A stretch of 55,133 bases of DNA, taken from contig NZ_JAKSXW010000084.1 in the NCBI RefSeq assembly GCF_022829405.1, positions 1-55,133 of the forward strand, given 5' to 3'. The translations under genes were made by a program, and so were the position numbers. Below, piece after piece: positions 37,967 through 45,634 of this stretch. How positions within the stretch are numbered: position 1 is the stretch's first letter; the number at the start of each line of letters is the position of its first letter. This DNA is from Methylobacterium sp. J-076 (lineage in GTDB: Bacteria; Pseudomonadota; Alphaproteobacteria; Rhizobiales; Beijerinckiaceae). The notes beneath the pieces were generated by a model. It made no database searches. It was given only the letters and a program-made list of their open reading frames with translations, and was not told the origin of the DNA.

Positions 37967-38374
37967 ATGCCGATCATCACCGTCACCATCGACAGCAAGA
38001 CCTACCGCATGGCCTGCGGCAAGGACGAGGAGGCCCACCTCACCGCGCTGACCGCCGACCTCAGCGAGCGGGTCGGGCGGATGCGGGAGAGCTTCGGCGA
38101 GATCGGCGACATGCGGCTTCAGGTGATGGCCGCCCTCACCATCTCCGACGAGCTGTCCGACCTGCGCAAGCGCTTCGCCGCCCTGGAGGCCGAGGTCGCC
38201 CAGTCCCGCTCCGTCGTCGCGGCGGCCGAGCGGGCGCGGGACGAGGCGGCGGCGCGGGCCGCCGAGGGGATCTCCGGCGCCGCGAACCGGATCGCCCGCC
38301 TCGCCGACGCCCTCAACGCCCCGGCGGGCACCGCCGCCGGCCGCCGCCCTGAGGGCGGCGCGGGCGAGCCATAG
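37967..38374 (+). CDS. zapA: Cell division protein ZapA
   Basis: Cytosolic Z-ring protein that binds and bundles FtsZ. The 135-residue product has the ZapA N-terminal globular part (ITVTIDSKTYRMACGKDEEAHL) and the dimer coil from about residue 45 (MRLQVMAALTISDELSDLRKRFAALEAEV). It is somewhat longer than E. coli ZapA (109 residues) because of an Ala/Gly-rich tail. The gene follows DUF4164 closely. In many alphaproteobacteria a 6S RNA lies downstream; here the following 270 bases instead contain nested inverted repeats. Confidence 0.86.
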   Translation: MPIITVTIDSKTYRMACGKDEEAHLTALTADLSERVGRMRESFGEIGDMRLQVMAALTISDELSDLRKRFAALEAEVAQSRSVVAAAERARDEAAARAAEGISGAANRIARLADALNAPAGTAAGRRPEGGAGEP

Positions 38375-38449
38375 ACCGGGGCGCCGGGACGCGCAGGCGA
38401 AGCCGGCGCGGCGGGGAGGGGGCTCGCCGGAGGAGTCTCGTCCCGCACG

Positions 38450-38529
38450 CCCCCTCACCTGCGGCTGCCGCCTCGTTCAGCCGACGACAAGGTCGGCGAA
38501 CCCCTCTCCCCGCAGGCGCGGCGAGGGGG
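38450..38529. repeat. Nested inverted-repeat element after zapA
   Basis: Three stems nest inside each other: CCCCCTC (38450-38456) with GAGGGGG (38523-38529), CCTGCGG (38458-38464) with CCGCAGG (38510-38516), and GCCGAC (38480-38485) with GTCGGC (38492-38497). A folded RNA of about 80 bases is possible, or a diverged copy of repeat family B, with which the right half shares CCCCTCTCCCCGCAG. It is the only structure seen between zapA and the GntR gene. Confidence 0.5.
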
Positions 38530-38647
38530 AAAAGCGGCGCCGGCGCAGTAGGATGAGACCCGGTTTTTAAGTCGGCCACTCAGGATGAGGGCAGGGATGG
38601 GATGACGGCCGCACCGGTCCCCACCGGTCGGGAACGGGAAGGCCCCT

Positions 38648-39328
38648 TCACCCCGCCCCCGGCCCGGCGATGTAGCGCCCGAGCGCCGCGGCGGCGCGGA
38701 GCATGTGCGCGCGCATCCGCCGGGCCGCGGCCTCCCCGTCGCCCTCGGACAGGGCGGAGAGGATCTCGCCGTGCTCCTCCCGGGAGCGGTGGATGCGGTC
38801 GCCCTGGCGGAGCTGCGTCCGCCGGAAGGCCGCGAGGCGCTCCCGCAGGGCAAGGGCCTGCTCGGCCAGGAAGCCGTTATGGGTGCCCGCGTAGAGCGCC
38901 TCGTGGAACGCCCGGTTGAGGCGGTCGTAGGCGTCCACGTCGCCGGCCGCCACCGCGGCGGCGGACTGGTCGTGGAGGTCGATCAGCGCCCCGCGCTCCA
39001 GGGGCGTCATGCGGTAGGTGGCCAGCCGCGCGCACAGGGCCTCCACCTCCGCGGAGGTCTCGAACATGTCGCCGATCCGCTGCGGCGTCAGCTGGGCCAC
39101 CACCACGCCCCGGCGGGGGCGGATCTCCACCAGCCCGGACGCCGCGAGCTGGCGCAGGGCCTCCCGCACGGGGGTGCGCGAGGCCCCGTAGCGGTCGGCG
39201 AGCAATTGCTCGTCCAGCACGGTGCCGGCGGCGAAATCGCCGGAGGCGATGGCGTCGGTCAGCGCGTTGCGGATCCGCTCCGACAGGAGCCCCCGCTCGG
39301 CACCTCCCATCCCATCGCCCGCATCCAT
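38648..39328 (-). CDS. GntR-family regulator with FCD domain, probable malonate regulator
   Basis: A 226-residue regulator read from the ATG at 39328 (ATGs at 39382 and 39310 also fit). The winged helix has LLADRYGASRTPVREALRQLAASGLVEIRPRRGVVV, the usual GntR DNA-binding half. The FCD effector domain follows with RLNRAFHEALY and HGEILSALSEGDGEAAARRM, whose His and Asp/Asn residues bind a metal and a small carboxylate. It lies on the minus strand beyond madM, in the same locus as mdcACDEGH. In Acinetobacter the GntR/FCD protein MdcY represses mdc genes in the absence of malonate. The palindrome in the madL-mdcA gap is a plausible operator. Confidence 0.85.
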   Translation of the reverse strand: MDAGDGMGGAERGLLSERIRNALTDAIASGDFAAGTVLDEQLLADRYGASRTPVREALRQLAASGLVEIRPRRGVVVAQLTPQRIGDMFETSAEVEALCARLATYRMTPLERGALIDLHDQSAAAVAAGDVDAYDRLNRAFHEALYAGTHNGFLAEQALALRERLAAFRRTQLRQGDRIHRSREEHGEILSALSEGDGEAAARRMRAHMLRAAAALGRYIAGPGAG

Positions 39329-39356
39329 GCCCTGCACCCCACTGTCGTACCCCTCG

Positions 39357-39452
39357 CCGTCAGTGCGAGCGCCGCGAAGCACCCCAGGGGCGGCGGGCCG
39401 TCCGACGAACGGAGCGCATCCCTGGATCGCTTCGCTGTGCTCGCGATGACGG
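39357..39452. repeat. Palindromic interspersed repeat, family A
   Basis: CCGTCAGTGCGAGC at the left and GCTCGCGATGACGG at the right bound about 96 bases with CCCCAGGGG and CCTGGATCGCTTCG inside. It lies exactly in the gap between madM and the GntR gene. Confidence 0.75.
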
Positions 39453-39464
39453 AACCGGCCTGTT

Positions 39465-40241
39465 CTACCCGACCAGCGCCCGCACCGTCAGGAAGAAGAT
39501 CGACGGCCCGACGAGGCAGCCGATGCCCGTATGGAACGTCGCGGTGAGCGCGCCGTAGGGGACGAGCTTCGGGTCCGTGGCCGCGAGCCCCCCGGCGACG
39601 CCGCTCACCGTCCCCATCAGACCGCCATAGGCCATCGCGGAGCGGGGGTTGTCGAGCCCGATCAGCTTGGCGACCAGCGGCGTGCCCACCATCACCATCA
39701 CCGCCTTGGTGACGCCCGTGGCGATGGAGAGCGCCATCACCGTCGAGTCGGCACCGATGGCCGCCCCCGTCACCGGGCCGACGATGTAGGTGATCGCCCC
39801 CGCGCCGATGGTCGTGATCGACACCGCGTCGTGGTAGCCGAAGGCCACCGCCGTCAGCGTGCCGACGATGAACGGCAGGATCGTGCCGAGGGCCAGGGCC
39901 AGCACCCCGAGGAGCCCGGCGCGGCGGGCCTCGATCACGTCCACCTCGAAGGCGGTGGCGACGATGGCGAAGTCGCGCAGCATCGCCCCGCCCATCAGGC
40001 CGATGCCGGCCAGCGCCGGGATGTCGGCCACGCCCTTCCTGCCGCCGGTGTAGAGCCCGCCGAAATAGGCGAGCACCAGCCCGAGCACGATGGCGATGGC
40101 CGAGCCGTGAACCCGGCCGTTCGTGAGGCGTTTGGCAGCGAAGTTGGAGACCAGGATCAGCCCGCCGACCACGGCGAAGGCCGCGACCAGGCTCTGTTCG
40201 ATGAAGACGTGCTCGATGCCGTGCCAGATGCCGTGATCCAT
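39465..40241 (-). CDS. madM: Malonate transporter, MadM subunit
   Basis: Larger subunit of the MadLM sodium-dependent malonate carrier. The 258-residue membrane protein has about seven or eight hydrophobic helices (EQSLVAAFAVVGGLILVSNF, GSAIAIVLGLVLAYFGGLY, LLGVLALALGTILPFIVGTL). Conserved acidic sites include ATAFEVDVIEARRAG. The sequence fits MadM throughout. It is the downstream gene of a pair with madL, separated by three bases, and is divergent from mdcA. Confidence 0.9.
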   Translation of the reverse strand: MDHGIWHGIEHVFIEQSLVAAFAVVGGLILVSNFAAKRLTNGRVHGSAIAIVLGLVLAYFGGLYTGGRKGVADIPALAGIGLMGGAMLRDFAIVATAFEVDVIEARRAGLLGVLALALGTILPFIVGTLTAVAFGYHDAVSITTIGAGAITYIVGPVTGAAIGADSTVMALSIATGVTKAVMVMVGTPLVAKLIGLDNPRSAMAYGGLMGTVSGVAGGLAATDPKLVPYGALTATFHTGIGCLVGPSIFFLTVRALVG

Positions 40242-40244
40242 GGC

Positions 40245-40706
40245 TCAGACCTCCCGTCGCGCCGGAGCGGGGCCCGCAGGCCGCGCCGCGATTCCCTCGG
40301 CCTCGCCCTCGATGACCGCGCCCGCATGGGCCGCATCCGGCGCGGGGGTGCCGGGGCCGCCGAAGCGGCTCAGCAGCGCCACGGCCCCGAAGCACAGGAC
40401 CAGCGAGCCCACCGCGGCGATGATCACGATCGGCCCGCCGGTGAGCGCGGCCACCACGTTCTGCTGCGCGGCCATGGCGACCACGATGGGGATGTACATC
40501 CCCGCCCAGAACTCGACGCCGAACTTGACGCCCTTCGACAGGCGCCCCCGCCGGTCGAGCCAGATCCGGGCGGCGATGAGCAGGATCATGGCGATGCCGA
40601 CACCGCCGACATTGGCCTTCACCCCGAGGGCGATCCCGAGGAGGTCGCCGAGATACACGCCGATCAGGGTGCAGGTGGCGAGGAGGGCGACGCCGAAGAC
40701 GATCAT
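40245..40706 (-). CDS. madL: Malonate transporter, MadL subunit
   Basis: Smaller subunit of the MadLM carrier. The 153-residue protein starts at the ATG at 40706 (MIVFGVALLATCTLIGVYLG) and has four helices. GVKANVGGVGIAMILLI and KFGVEFWAGMYIPIVVAMAAQQNVVAAL are typical of MadL. The C-terminal about 30 residues are a disordered Ala/Pro/Gly tail. madM follows 3 bases later. The leftward promoter (TTGCCA, CATACT) overlaps the operator-like palindrome. Confidence 0.9.
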   Translation of the reverse strand: MIVFGVALLATCTLIGVYLGDLLGIALGVKANVGGVGIAMILLIAARIWLDRRGRLSKGVKFGVEFWAGMYIPIVVAMAAQQNVVAALTGGPIVIIAAVGSLVLCFGAVALLSRFGGPGTPAPDAAHAGAVIEGEAEGIAARPAGPAPARREV

Positions 40707-40808
40707 CGCCGGAGCCCTCCGCGGACGAGGGCCGAACGATGGCGGACGGACTCTGCCGATTCCGGCATGGCGCGCTTCCTTCCCATATGACGTTATTTGT
40801 TGCTTTTG

Positions 40809-40836
40809 AGTATGCAGCATCTTTCCGGATTGGCAA
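40809..40836 (-). promoter_or_regulatory. Candidate madL promoter
   Basis: Read on the minus strand, TTGCCA (40836-40831) and CATACT (40814-40809) are 16 bases apart. The -35 lies inside the palindrome at 40826-40840, which would let a bound repressor block transcription. The ATG of madL is about 100 bases downstream. Confidence 0.5.
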
Positions 40837-40840
40837 TCCG
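40826..40840. promoter_or_regulatory. Perfect 15-bp palindrome in the madL-mdcA gap, candidate operator
   Basis: CGGATTGGCAATCCG is fully self-complementary about a central G. It lies in an AT-rich island between the divergent madL and mdcA starts, overlaps the -35 of the leftward candidate promoter, and is about 80 bases upstream of mdcA. That is the natural site for the GntR/FCD regulator encoded at 38648. The identity of the protein that binds it is inferred. Confidence 0.55.
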
Positions 40841-40867
40841 ATATACGAAAAAGTGATTCGGACGGGT

Positions 40868-40895
40868 TTGAAAATTCATGCGCGACGAATAGAGT
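40868..40895 (+). promoter_or_regulatory. Candidate mdcA promoter
   Basis: TTGAAA (40868-40873) and TAGAGT (40890-40895) are 16 bases apart and lie 27 bases before the mdcA ATG, which has its own AAGGGAG ribosome site. The -10 is weak, as often in this group. Confidence 0.4.
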
Positions 40896-40922
40896 GAGGC
40901 CTGCATACAAGGGAGACGAGCG

Positions 40923-42569
40923 ATGGCCGACTGGCGCGGGGAGAGGAAGGCCCGCGACGCGCGCATCGAGGCGGGGCGGGCGCACGCGCAGGGCAAGGTC
41001 GTGCCGGCGGGCGAGGCCACGGCGCTGCTGGACGCGGTGCTGAAGCCCGGCGACCGGGTCTGCCTCGAGGGCGACAACCAGAAGCAGGCGGATTGCCTCG
41101 CCCGCGCCCTCAGCCAGTGCGATCCGGCCAGGGTCCATGGGCTGCACATGGTGCAGTCGGGCATCGTCCTTCCGGAACATCTCGACGTGTTCGAGACCGG
41201 CATCGCCGAGCGGCTGGACTATTCGTATTCCGGCCCGCAGGGCGCCCGCGTCGCCAAGATGCTCTACGGCGGCCAGATCAAGCTCGGGGCGGTCCACACC
41301 TACCTGGAGCTGTTCGCCCGCTACTTCATCGACCTGACGCCGCATGTGGCGTTGATCGCGGGGGTCTCGGCCGACCGGGAGGGCAACCTCTATACCGGCC
41401 CGAACACCGAGGACACGCCGACCATCGTGGAGGCGACGCATTTCAAGAACGGCGTCGTCATCGCGCAGGTGAACGAGATCGTCGACAAGGTCCCGCGGGT
41501 CGACATCCCCGGCGACCGGATCGACTTCGTGGTCGAAGCGGACACGCCGTTCTTCGTGGAGCCGCTGTTCACCCGCGACCCGGCGGCGATGACCGAGACC
41601 CAGATCCTCATCGCCATGATGGCGATCAAGGGCATCTACGCCGAGTACGGCGTCCGCCGGCTCAACCACGGCATCGGCTTCGGTACGGCGGCGATCGAAT
41701 TGCTGCTGCCGACCTATGGCGAGAAGCTCGGGCTGAAGGGCGAGATCGCCACGCATTTCGCCCTCAACCCGCACCCGACCCTGATCCCGGCGATCGAATC
41801 GGGCTGGGTCCGCCAAGTCCACTGCTTCGGCTCGGAGGTCGGGATGGACCGCTACATCCGCGAGCGGCCGGACGTGTTCTTCACCGGGGCGGACGGGAGC
41901 CTGCGCTCGAACCGGGCCCTGTGCCAGACGGCGGGGCTCTACGCCTGCGACATGTTCATCGGCGCGACCCTCCAGATCGACCTGATGGGCCATTCCTCGA
42001 CGGTGACGCAATCGCGGGTGGCGGGCTTCGGCGGGGCGCCCAACATGGGCTCGGATCCGCACGGGCGCCGCCACCCCTCCGATCCGTGGATGAAGGCGGG
42101 GCGGGAGGGGCAGGTCGTCGGCGATCCGGCGCTGATGCGCGGGCGCAAGCTCGTGGTGCAGATGGTCGAGACCTTCGGCGAGAAGCTGGTCCCGACCTTC
42201 GTGGAACGCCTCGACGCGCTGGAACTGGCGAAGAAGATCGGCCTCGAACTCGCGCCGGTGATGATCTACGCCGACGACGTGACCCACATCGTCACCGAGG
42301 AGGGCATCGCCAACCTGCTCCTCTGCCGGGACGCGGACGACCGGGAGCAGGCGATCCGCGGGGTCGCCGGCTACACCGAGGTCGGCCGGGGCCGGGACAG
42401 GGCGAAGGTCGAGGAACTGCGCGCCCGGGGCATCATCCGCCGGCCGGAAGACCTCGGCATCGAACCCCTCGACGCCGACCGCTCGCTGCTGGCGGCGCGC
42501 TCGATCAAGGACCTCGTGCACTGGTCCGGCGGCCTCTACGAACCGCCCGCCCGGTTCAGGAACTGGTGA
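40923..42569 (+). CDS. mdcA: Malonate decarboxylase alpha subunit (ACP transferase)
   Basis: In the biotin-independent malonate decarboxylase, MdcA moves malonate onto the acetylated acyl carrier protein and releases acetate. The 548-residue protein starts at the ATG at 40923. It has the CoA-transferase-like halves: the first with GDRVCLEGDNQKQADCLARAL, then VALIAGVSADREGNLYTGPN, DTPTIVEATHFKNGVVIAQVN, and FVVEADTPFFVEPLFTRD. The C-terminal half has HSSTVTQSRVAGFGGAPNMGSDPHGRRHPS-like segments. Length matches family members (about 550). A family B repeat of about 170 bp separates it from mdcC. Confidence 0.95.
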   Translation: MADWRGERKARDARIEAGRAHAQGKVVPAGEATALLDAVLKPGDRVCLEGDNQKQADCLARALSQCDPARVHGLHMVQSGIVLPEHLDVFETGIAERLDYSYSGPQGARVAKMLYGGQIKLGAVHTYLELFARYFIDLTPHVALIAGVSADREGNLYTGPNTEDTPTIVEATHFKNGVVIAQVNEIVDKVPRVDIPGDRIDFVVEADTPFFVEPLFTRDPAAMTETQILIAMMAIKGIYAEYGVRRLNHGIGFGTAAIELLLPTYGEKLGLKGEIATHFALNPHPTLIPAIESGWVRQVHCFGSEVGMDRYIRERPDVFFTGADGSLRSNRALCQTAGLYACDMFIGATLQIDLMGHSSTVTQSRVAGFGGAPNMGSDPHGRRHPSDPWMKAGREGQVVGDPALMRGRKLVVQMVETFGEKLVPTFVERLDALELAKKIGLELAPVMIYADDVTHIVTEEGIANLLLCRDADDREQAIRGVAGYTEVGRGRDRAKVEELRARGIIRRPEDLGIEPLDADRSLLAARSIKDLVHWSGGLYEPPARFRNW

Positions 42570-42588
42570 TGGGCGGGCGCAGCGCGCG

Positions 42589-42760
42589 CCCTCTCCCCTC
42601 TGCGGGGGAGGGTGGCCCCCGAAGGGGGTCGGGAGAGGGGAGCGACGGTGCAGAACGTGGCCCGGACCCTCGCGTCTCCTTCGCCCCTTCCTGAAGCCGG
42701 GTTCCCCTCTCCCGACCCCTGCTGACGCAGGGGCCACCCTTCCCCGCAGAGGGGGGAGGG
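42589..42760. repeat. Long palindromic repeat, family B, inside the mdc unit
   Basis: Outer arms of 31 bases (42589-42619 and 42730-42760) pair at 29 positions; the left one starts CCCTCTCCCCTCTGCG and the right one ends GCAGAGGGGGGAGGG. Inner GGGTCGGGAGAGGGG and CCCCTCTCCCGACCC also pair. It lies between mdcA and mdcC, where the unit is expected to be one transcript, so it would form a large hairpin in the mRNA. Confidence 0.85.
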
Positions 42761-42782
42761 ACCGCCCTCCGAAGGTACCGCC

Positions 42783-43091
42783 ATGGAAAGCCTGACGTTC
42801 CGCCACACGACGAAGACACCGCTTGCCGGCTCCAAGCCGCAGGCGATCACCGGCGTGGTGGCCTCCGGCAACCTCGAGATCCTGCTGGAGCGGGTGCTGC
42901 CGCCGGATACCTGCGAAGTGGCCATCGAGACGCCGGTCTCGGGCTACGGGCAGGTCTGGGAGGCGGTGGTGGCGGATTTCGTCGCCCGCGCCCAGCCCGG
43001 CGGCCTGCGCATCTCGATCAACGACGGCGGTGCCCGGCCCGACACCGTCTCCCTGCGCCTGCTCCAGGGCGCGCGTCTGATGGAGGCGTGA
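42783..43091 (+). CDS. mdcC: Malonate decarboxylase acyl carrier protein (delta subunit)
   Basis: Acyl carrier protein that carries a 2'-(5''-triphosphoribosyl)-3'-dephospho-CoA-derived prosthetic group, the site of acetyl and malonyl transfer. The 102-residue protein has VASGNLEILLERVLP with Ser28, which aligns with the modified Ser of Klebsiella MdcC (about Ser25), and ends with ISINDGGARPDTVSLRL. A GTG at 43088 starts mdcD just inside its stop, so the two are coupled. Confidence 0.92.
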   Translation: MESLTFRHTTKTPLAGSKPQAITGVVASGNLEILLERVLPPDTCEVAIETPVSGYGQVWEAVVADFVARAQPGGLRISINDGGARPDTVSLRLLQGARLMEA

Positions 43092-44008
43092 GCATGGCCG
43101 GACCCGACCGCGACCGCCTGAGCTGGTACGAGGCCAGCGCCCGCCAGCGCCTGGACGCGCTCCTCGATCCCGGCAGCTTCACGGAGGCGCTGGGTCCGGC
43201 CGAGCGCCGGATGAGCCCGCACCTGCCCCTGTTCGACCTGCCCCGGGCCTTCGACGACGGCATCGTCGTCGGTGCCGGCGTCCTCGACGGGAAGGCCGTC
43301 TTCGTAGCCGCCCAGGAGGGCCGCTTCATGGGCGGGGCCTTCGGGGAGGTCCACGGGGCCAAGCTCGTGGGCCTGCTCCGGGCGGCCGTGGCGGCGAAGC
43401 CGGCGGCCGTCCTGCTGCTCCTCGACACCGGCGGCGTGCGCCTTCAGGAGGCCAATGCCGGCGAAACCGCCATCGCCGAGGCGATGCGGGCCATCGTCGA
43501 GGCCCGCGCGGCCGGCGTGCCGGTGGTCGGGCTGATCGGCGGCCGGGCCGGCTGCTTCGGCGGCGGCGGGCTGATCGCCGGCACCTGCTCGCGGCTCGCC
43601 GTCTCGGAGGGCGGGCGCATCTCGGTCTCGGGGCCGGAGGTGATCGAGACCAACAAGGGCGCCGAGGAGTTCGACTCCCGCGACCGGGCGCTGGTCTGGC
43701 GCACCATGGGCGGCAAGCACCGCCGGCTGATCGGCGGCGCCGACGCGTTCTGCGCGGATACGGTCGCGGCCTTCCGCGAGGCGGCCCTGCGCCTGATCGC
43801 CGACGCCCCCGCCTTCGACCTCGACACCCTGGTGGCCGAGCAGGACCGCCTGCAGGCGCGCCTCGACAGGTTCGGCGATTGCCGGGACGCCACGGACATC
43901 TGGGCGCGGCTCGGCGTCAACGACCCCGACGCGGTGCCGGCGATGGACACCCCCGCCTTCGAGGAGACCGTGGCCCACCTGCGGGAGGCGACCCATGACG
44001 CGCGCTAA
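43088..44008 (+). CDS. mdcD: Malonate decarboxylase beta subunit
   Basis: One half of the carboxytransferase-type decarboxylase that removes CO2 from malonyl-ACP. The 306-residue protein is read from the GTG at 43088, overlapping mdcC (an ATG at 43094 also fits). Signature segments are GEVHGAKLVGLLRAAVAAKPA, VLLLLDTGGVRLQEANAGE, VVGLIGGRAGCFGGGGLIAGTCS and ETNKGAEEFDSRDRALVWRT. Together with MdcE it forms the crotonase-fold active site. Its end overlaps mdcE by 14 bases. Confidence 0.95.
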   Translation: MSMAGPDRDRLSWYEASARQRLDALLDPGSFTEALGPAERRMSPHLPLFDLPRAFDDGIVVGAGVLDGKAVFVAAQEGRFMGGAFGEVHGAKLVGLLRAAVAAKPAAVLLLLDTGGVRLQEANAGETAIAEAMRAIVEARAAGVPVVGLIGGRAGCFGGGGLIAGTCSRLAVSEGGRISVSGPEVIETNKGAEEFDSRDRALVWRTMGGKHRRLIGGADAFCADTVAAFREAALRLIADAPAFDLDTLVAEQDRLQARLDRFGDCRDATDIWARLGVNDPDAVPAMDTPAFEETVAHLREATHDAR

Positions 44009-44726
44009 GACCACGCTCGCCGAGATCCTGGCCTCGCTCTTCCCCGGGGGCCACGCCGTCACGGTGGCGAACGGTCTGATCGCGGGCGACGGCCCGTTCG
44101 AGGGCGGCCGGCTGCGGGTGATCGGCATCGACGGCGATACGCCGCTCGGCATCGAAGGGGCGCTGGCGCTCGCCGGCCACGTCCTCGACGCGGTGCGCTC
44201 CGGCGACCGGGCGCCGATCCTGGTGGCCGTCGATTCCGACAGCCAGCGGATGAGCCGGCGGGACGAACTGCTCGGCCTCAACGAATGCCTCGCCCACCTC
44301 GCCAAGGCGCTGCTGCTGGCCGACCGGCACGGGCACCCGACCGTGGGGCTGCTCTACGGGCATTCGGCGGCGGGGGCCTTCATCGCCACCGCCCTGGCGA
44401 CGCGGGTGCTCGCGGCGCTCCCCGGCGCCAACCCGAGCGTGATGGATCTCCCCTCGGTGGCACGCGTCACCAAGCTGCCCCTCGACAAGCTTCAGGAGAT
44501 GGCGAAATCCACCCAGGTCTTCGCGCCGGGCCTCGACAACATGCGCGCCGCCGGGGCCGTCCACGCGGTGCTCGACCCCGCCGCGCCCCTCGGCCCCCAG
44601 ATCCGCGACCTCATCGCCACCCTGCCGGAGCGGGACGGGCGCGACCGGCTCGGGCGGGAGCGAGGAGGGCGCCCCGTGGCGGAGGAGATCGCGGCGACCG
44701 TCGCCGGGCAGCTTCGTGGGCGATGA
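43995..44726 (+). CDS. mdcE: Malonate decarboxylase gamma subunit
   Basis: Second half of the malonyl-ACP decarboxylase, a crotonase-like partner to MdcD. The 243-residue protein has LFPGGHAVTVANGLIAGDGPF, VAVDSDSQRMSRRDELLGLNE and VGLLYGHSAAGAFIATALA, with NPSVMDLPSVARVTKLPLDKL. The order and length fit MdcE. It overlaps mdcD at the start and the GTG of mdcG at its end, so the three are translated together. Confidence 0.94.
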   Translation: MTRAKTTLAEILASLFPGGHAVTVANGLIAGDGPFEGGRLRVIGIDGDTPLGIEGALALAGHVLDAVRSGDRAPILVAVDSDSQRMSRRDELLGLNECLAHLAKALLLADRHGHPTVGLLYGHSAAGAFIATALATRVLAALPGANPSVMDLPSVARVTKLPLDKLQEMAKSTQVFAPGLDNMRAAGAVHAVLDPAAPLGPQIRDLIATLPERDGRDRLGRERGGRPVAEEIAATVAGQLRGR

Positions 44727-45357
44727 GCCGGTCCGCCACGACCTCGTGGCGGCCGACCCCGCCGCCTGGGCGGACCTGCTGCGCGCCCGCGCCGACCTCG
44801 ACGGGGTGCCCCACCTCGCCGGATGGGCGGAGGCCGCCCGCCCGCTGATCGTCCGGCGCCGGGTGCCGGGGGAGGGGGACGCCTGCGTCCCGCTCGGCTT
44901 GCCCCTGCCCCCCGCCGACGGCAAGCGGCGGATCGGCCTCGCCCTGCCCCCGGACGCCCTGCGCCCGGTGCCCCCCCCGACCCTCGCCGGGACCGCCCAC
45001 CACGCCCCGGCCGCGTGGGCGCCCGCCATCGACGCGCTCCTCGCCCTGGGGAACGCGCACCGCCTCGTGCCCCGGCCCTTCGGCGCCCTGCTCTGGCAGG
45101 CGGTGACGGGCCTCACTTATCTCGCCGCCACCTCCGACCTCGACCTGCTCTGGCCCGGCCCCGCCCCGCGGACGCTCCTCGACGGGCTCGCCGCCATCGA
45201 CGCGGACGCGCCGATGCGCCTCGACGGGGAGATCCTCCTGCCCGACGGGGGAGGGGTGCAGTGGCGGGAACTGCGCGAGGCGCCCATGGGCGGGAGCGTT
45301 CTGGTGAAGTATCTCGACCGGGTGGCGATGAGGCCGGCCGCCACCCGGATGGTCTGA
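44716..45357 (+). CDS. mdcG: Holo-ACP synthase of malonate decarboxylase (phosphoribosyl-dephospho-CoA transferase)
   Basis: Attaches the prosthetic group to MdcC. The 213-residue protein starts at a GTG at 44716 overlapping mdcE. Nucleotidyltransferase-like Asp residues are in LAATSDLDLLWP; the RPFGALLWQAVTGLTYL segment before it is characteristic. The enzyme uses triphosphoribosyl-dephospho-CoA, normally made by MdcB. mdcB is not present in this window; the next 277 bases hold a repeat instead, so the substrate must come from elsewhere. Confidence 0.9.
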   Translation: MGDEPVRHDLVAADPAAWADLLRARADLDGVPHLAGWAEAARPLIVRRRVPGEGDACVPLGLPLPPADGKRRIGLALPPDALRPVPPPTLAGTAHHAPAAWAPAIDALLALGNAHRLVPRPFGALLWQAVTGLTYLAATSDLDLLWPGPAPRTLLDGLAAIDADAPMRLDGEILLPDGGGVQWRELREAPMGGSVLVKYLDRVAMRPAATRMV

Positions 45358-45382
45358 AGGAACAGTTCCGTCCCACCCCGAA

Positions 45383-45490
45383 CCTCATCCTGAGGCATCC
45401 GCGCCAACGGGCCTCGCAGGAGGCCTCCAGCCAGCCGCGCGACCCCTGGAGCCCTCCTTCGAGGCGGCTCCGCCGCACCTCAGGATGAGG
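45383..45490. repeat. Palindromic repeat, family C, between mdcG and mdcH
   Basis: Perfect 13-bp arms CCTCATCCTGAGG (45383-45395) and CCTCAGGATGAGG (45478-45490) bound about 108 bases with CAGGAGGCCTCCAGCC and GGAGCCCTCCTTCGAGG inside. It occupies the position where mdcB lies in other mdc clusters. Confidence 0.8.
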
Positions 45491-45634
45491 TCGAGGGGGG
45501 ACGACGGTGAGTGACGGTCGGTCGGTCAGGAGGCGGGGGAGGATGGATTCGGCAGGCTGCAGCGATCCCCCGCGCAACGATCCCCCGCGATCGTGCGAAG
45601 TCTATCGGCCCGACGCCATGAACCGGACGAGCCC

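Noticed and set aside
38375..38647. A 6S RNA gene after zapA
   Set aside because: The structured part is about 80 bases, less than half the usual 160-200, and I do not see the long central bulge with closing stem typical of 6S RNA.
45358..45634. A remnant of mdcB between mdcG and mdcH
   Set aside because: No frame with a MdcB/CitG motif is visible on either strand; most of the interval is the family C palindrome.
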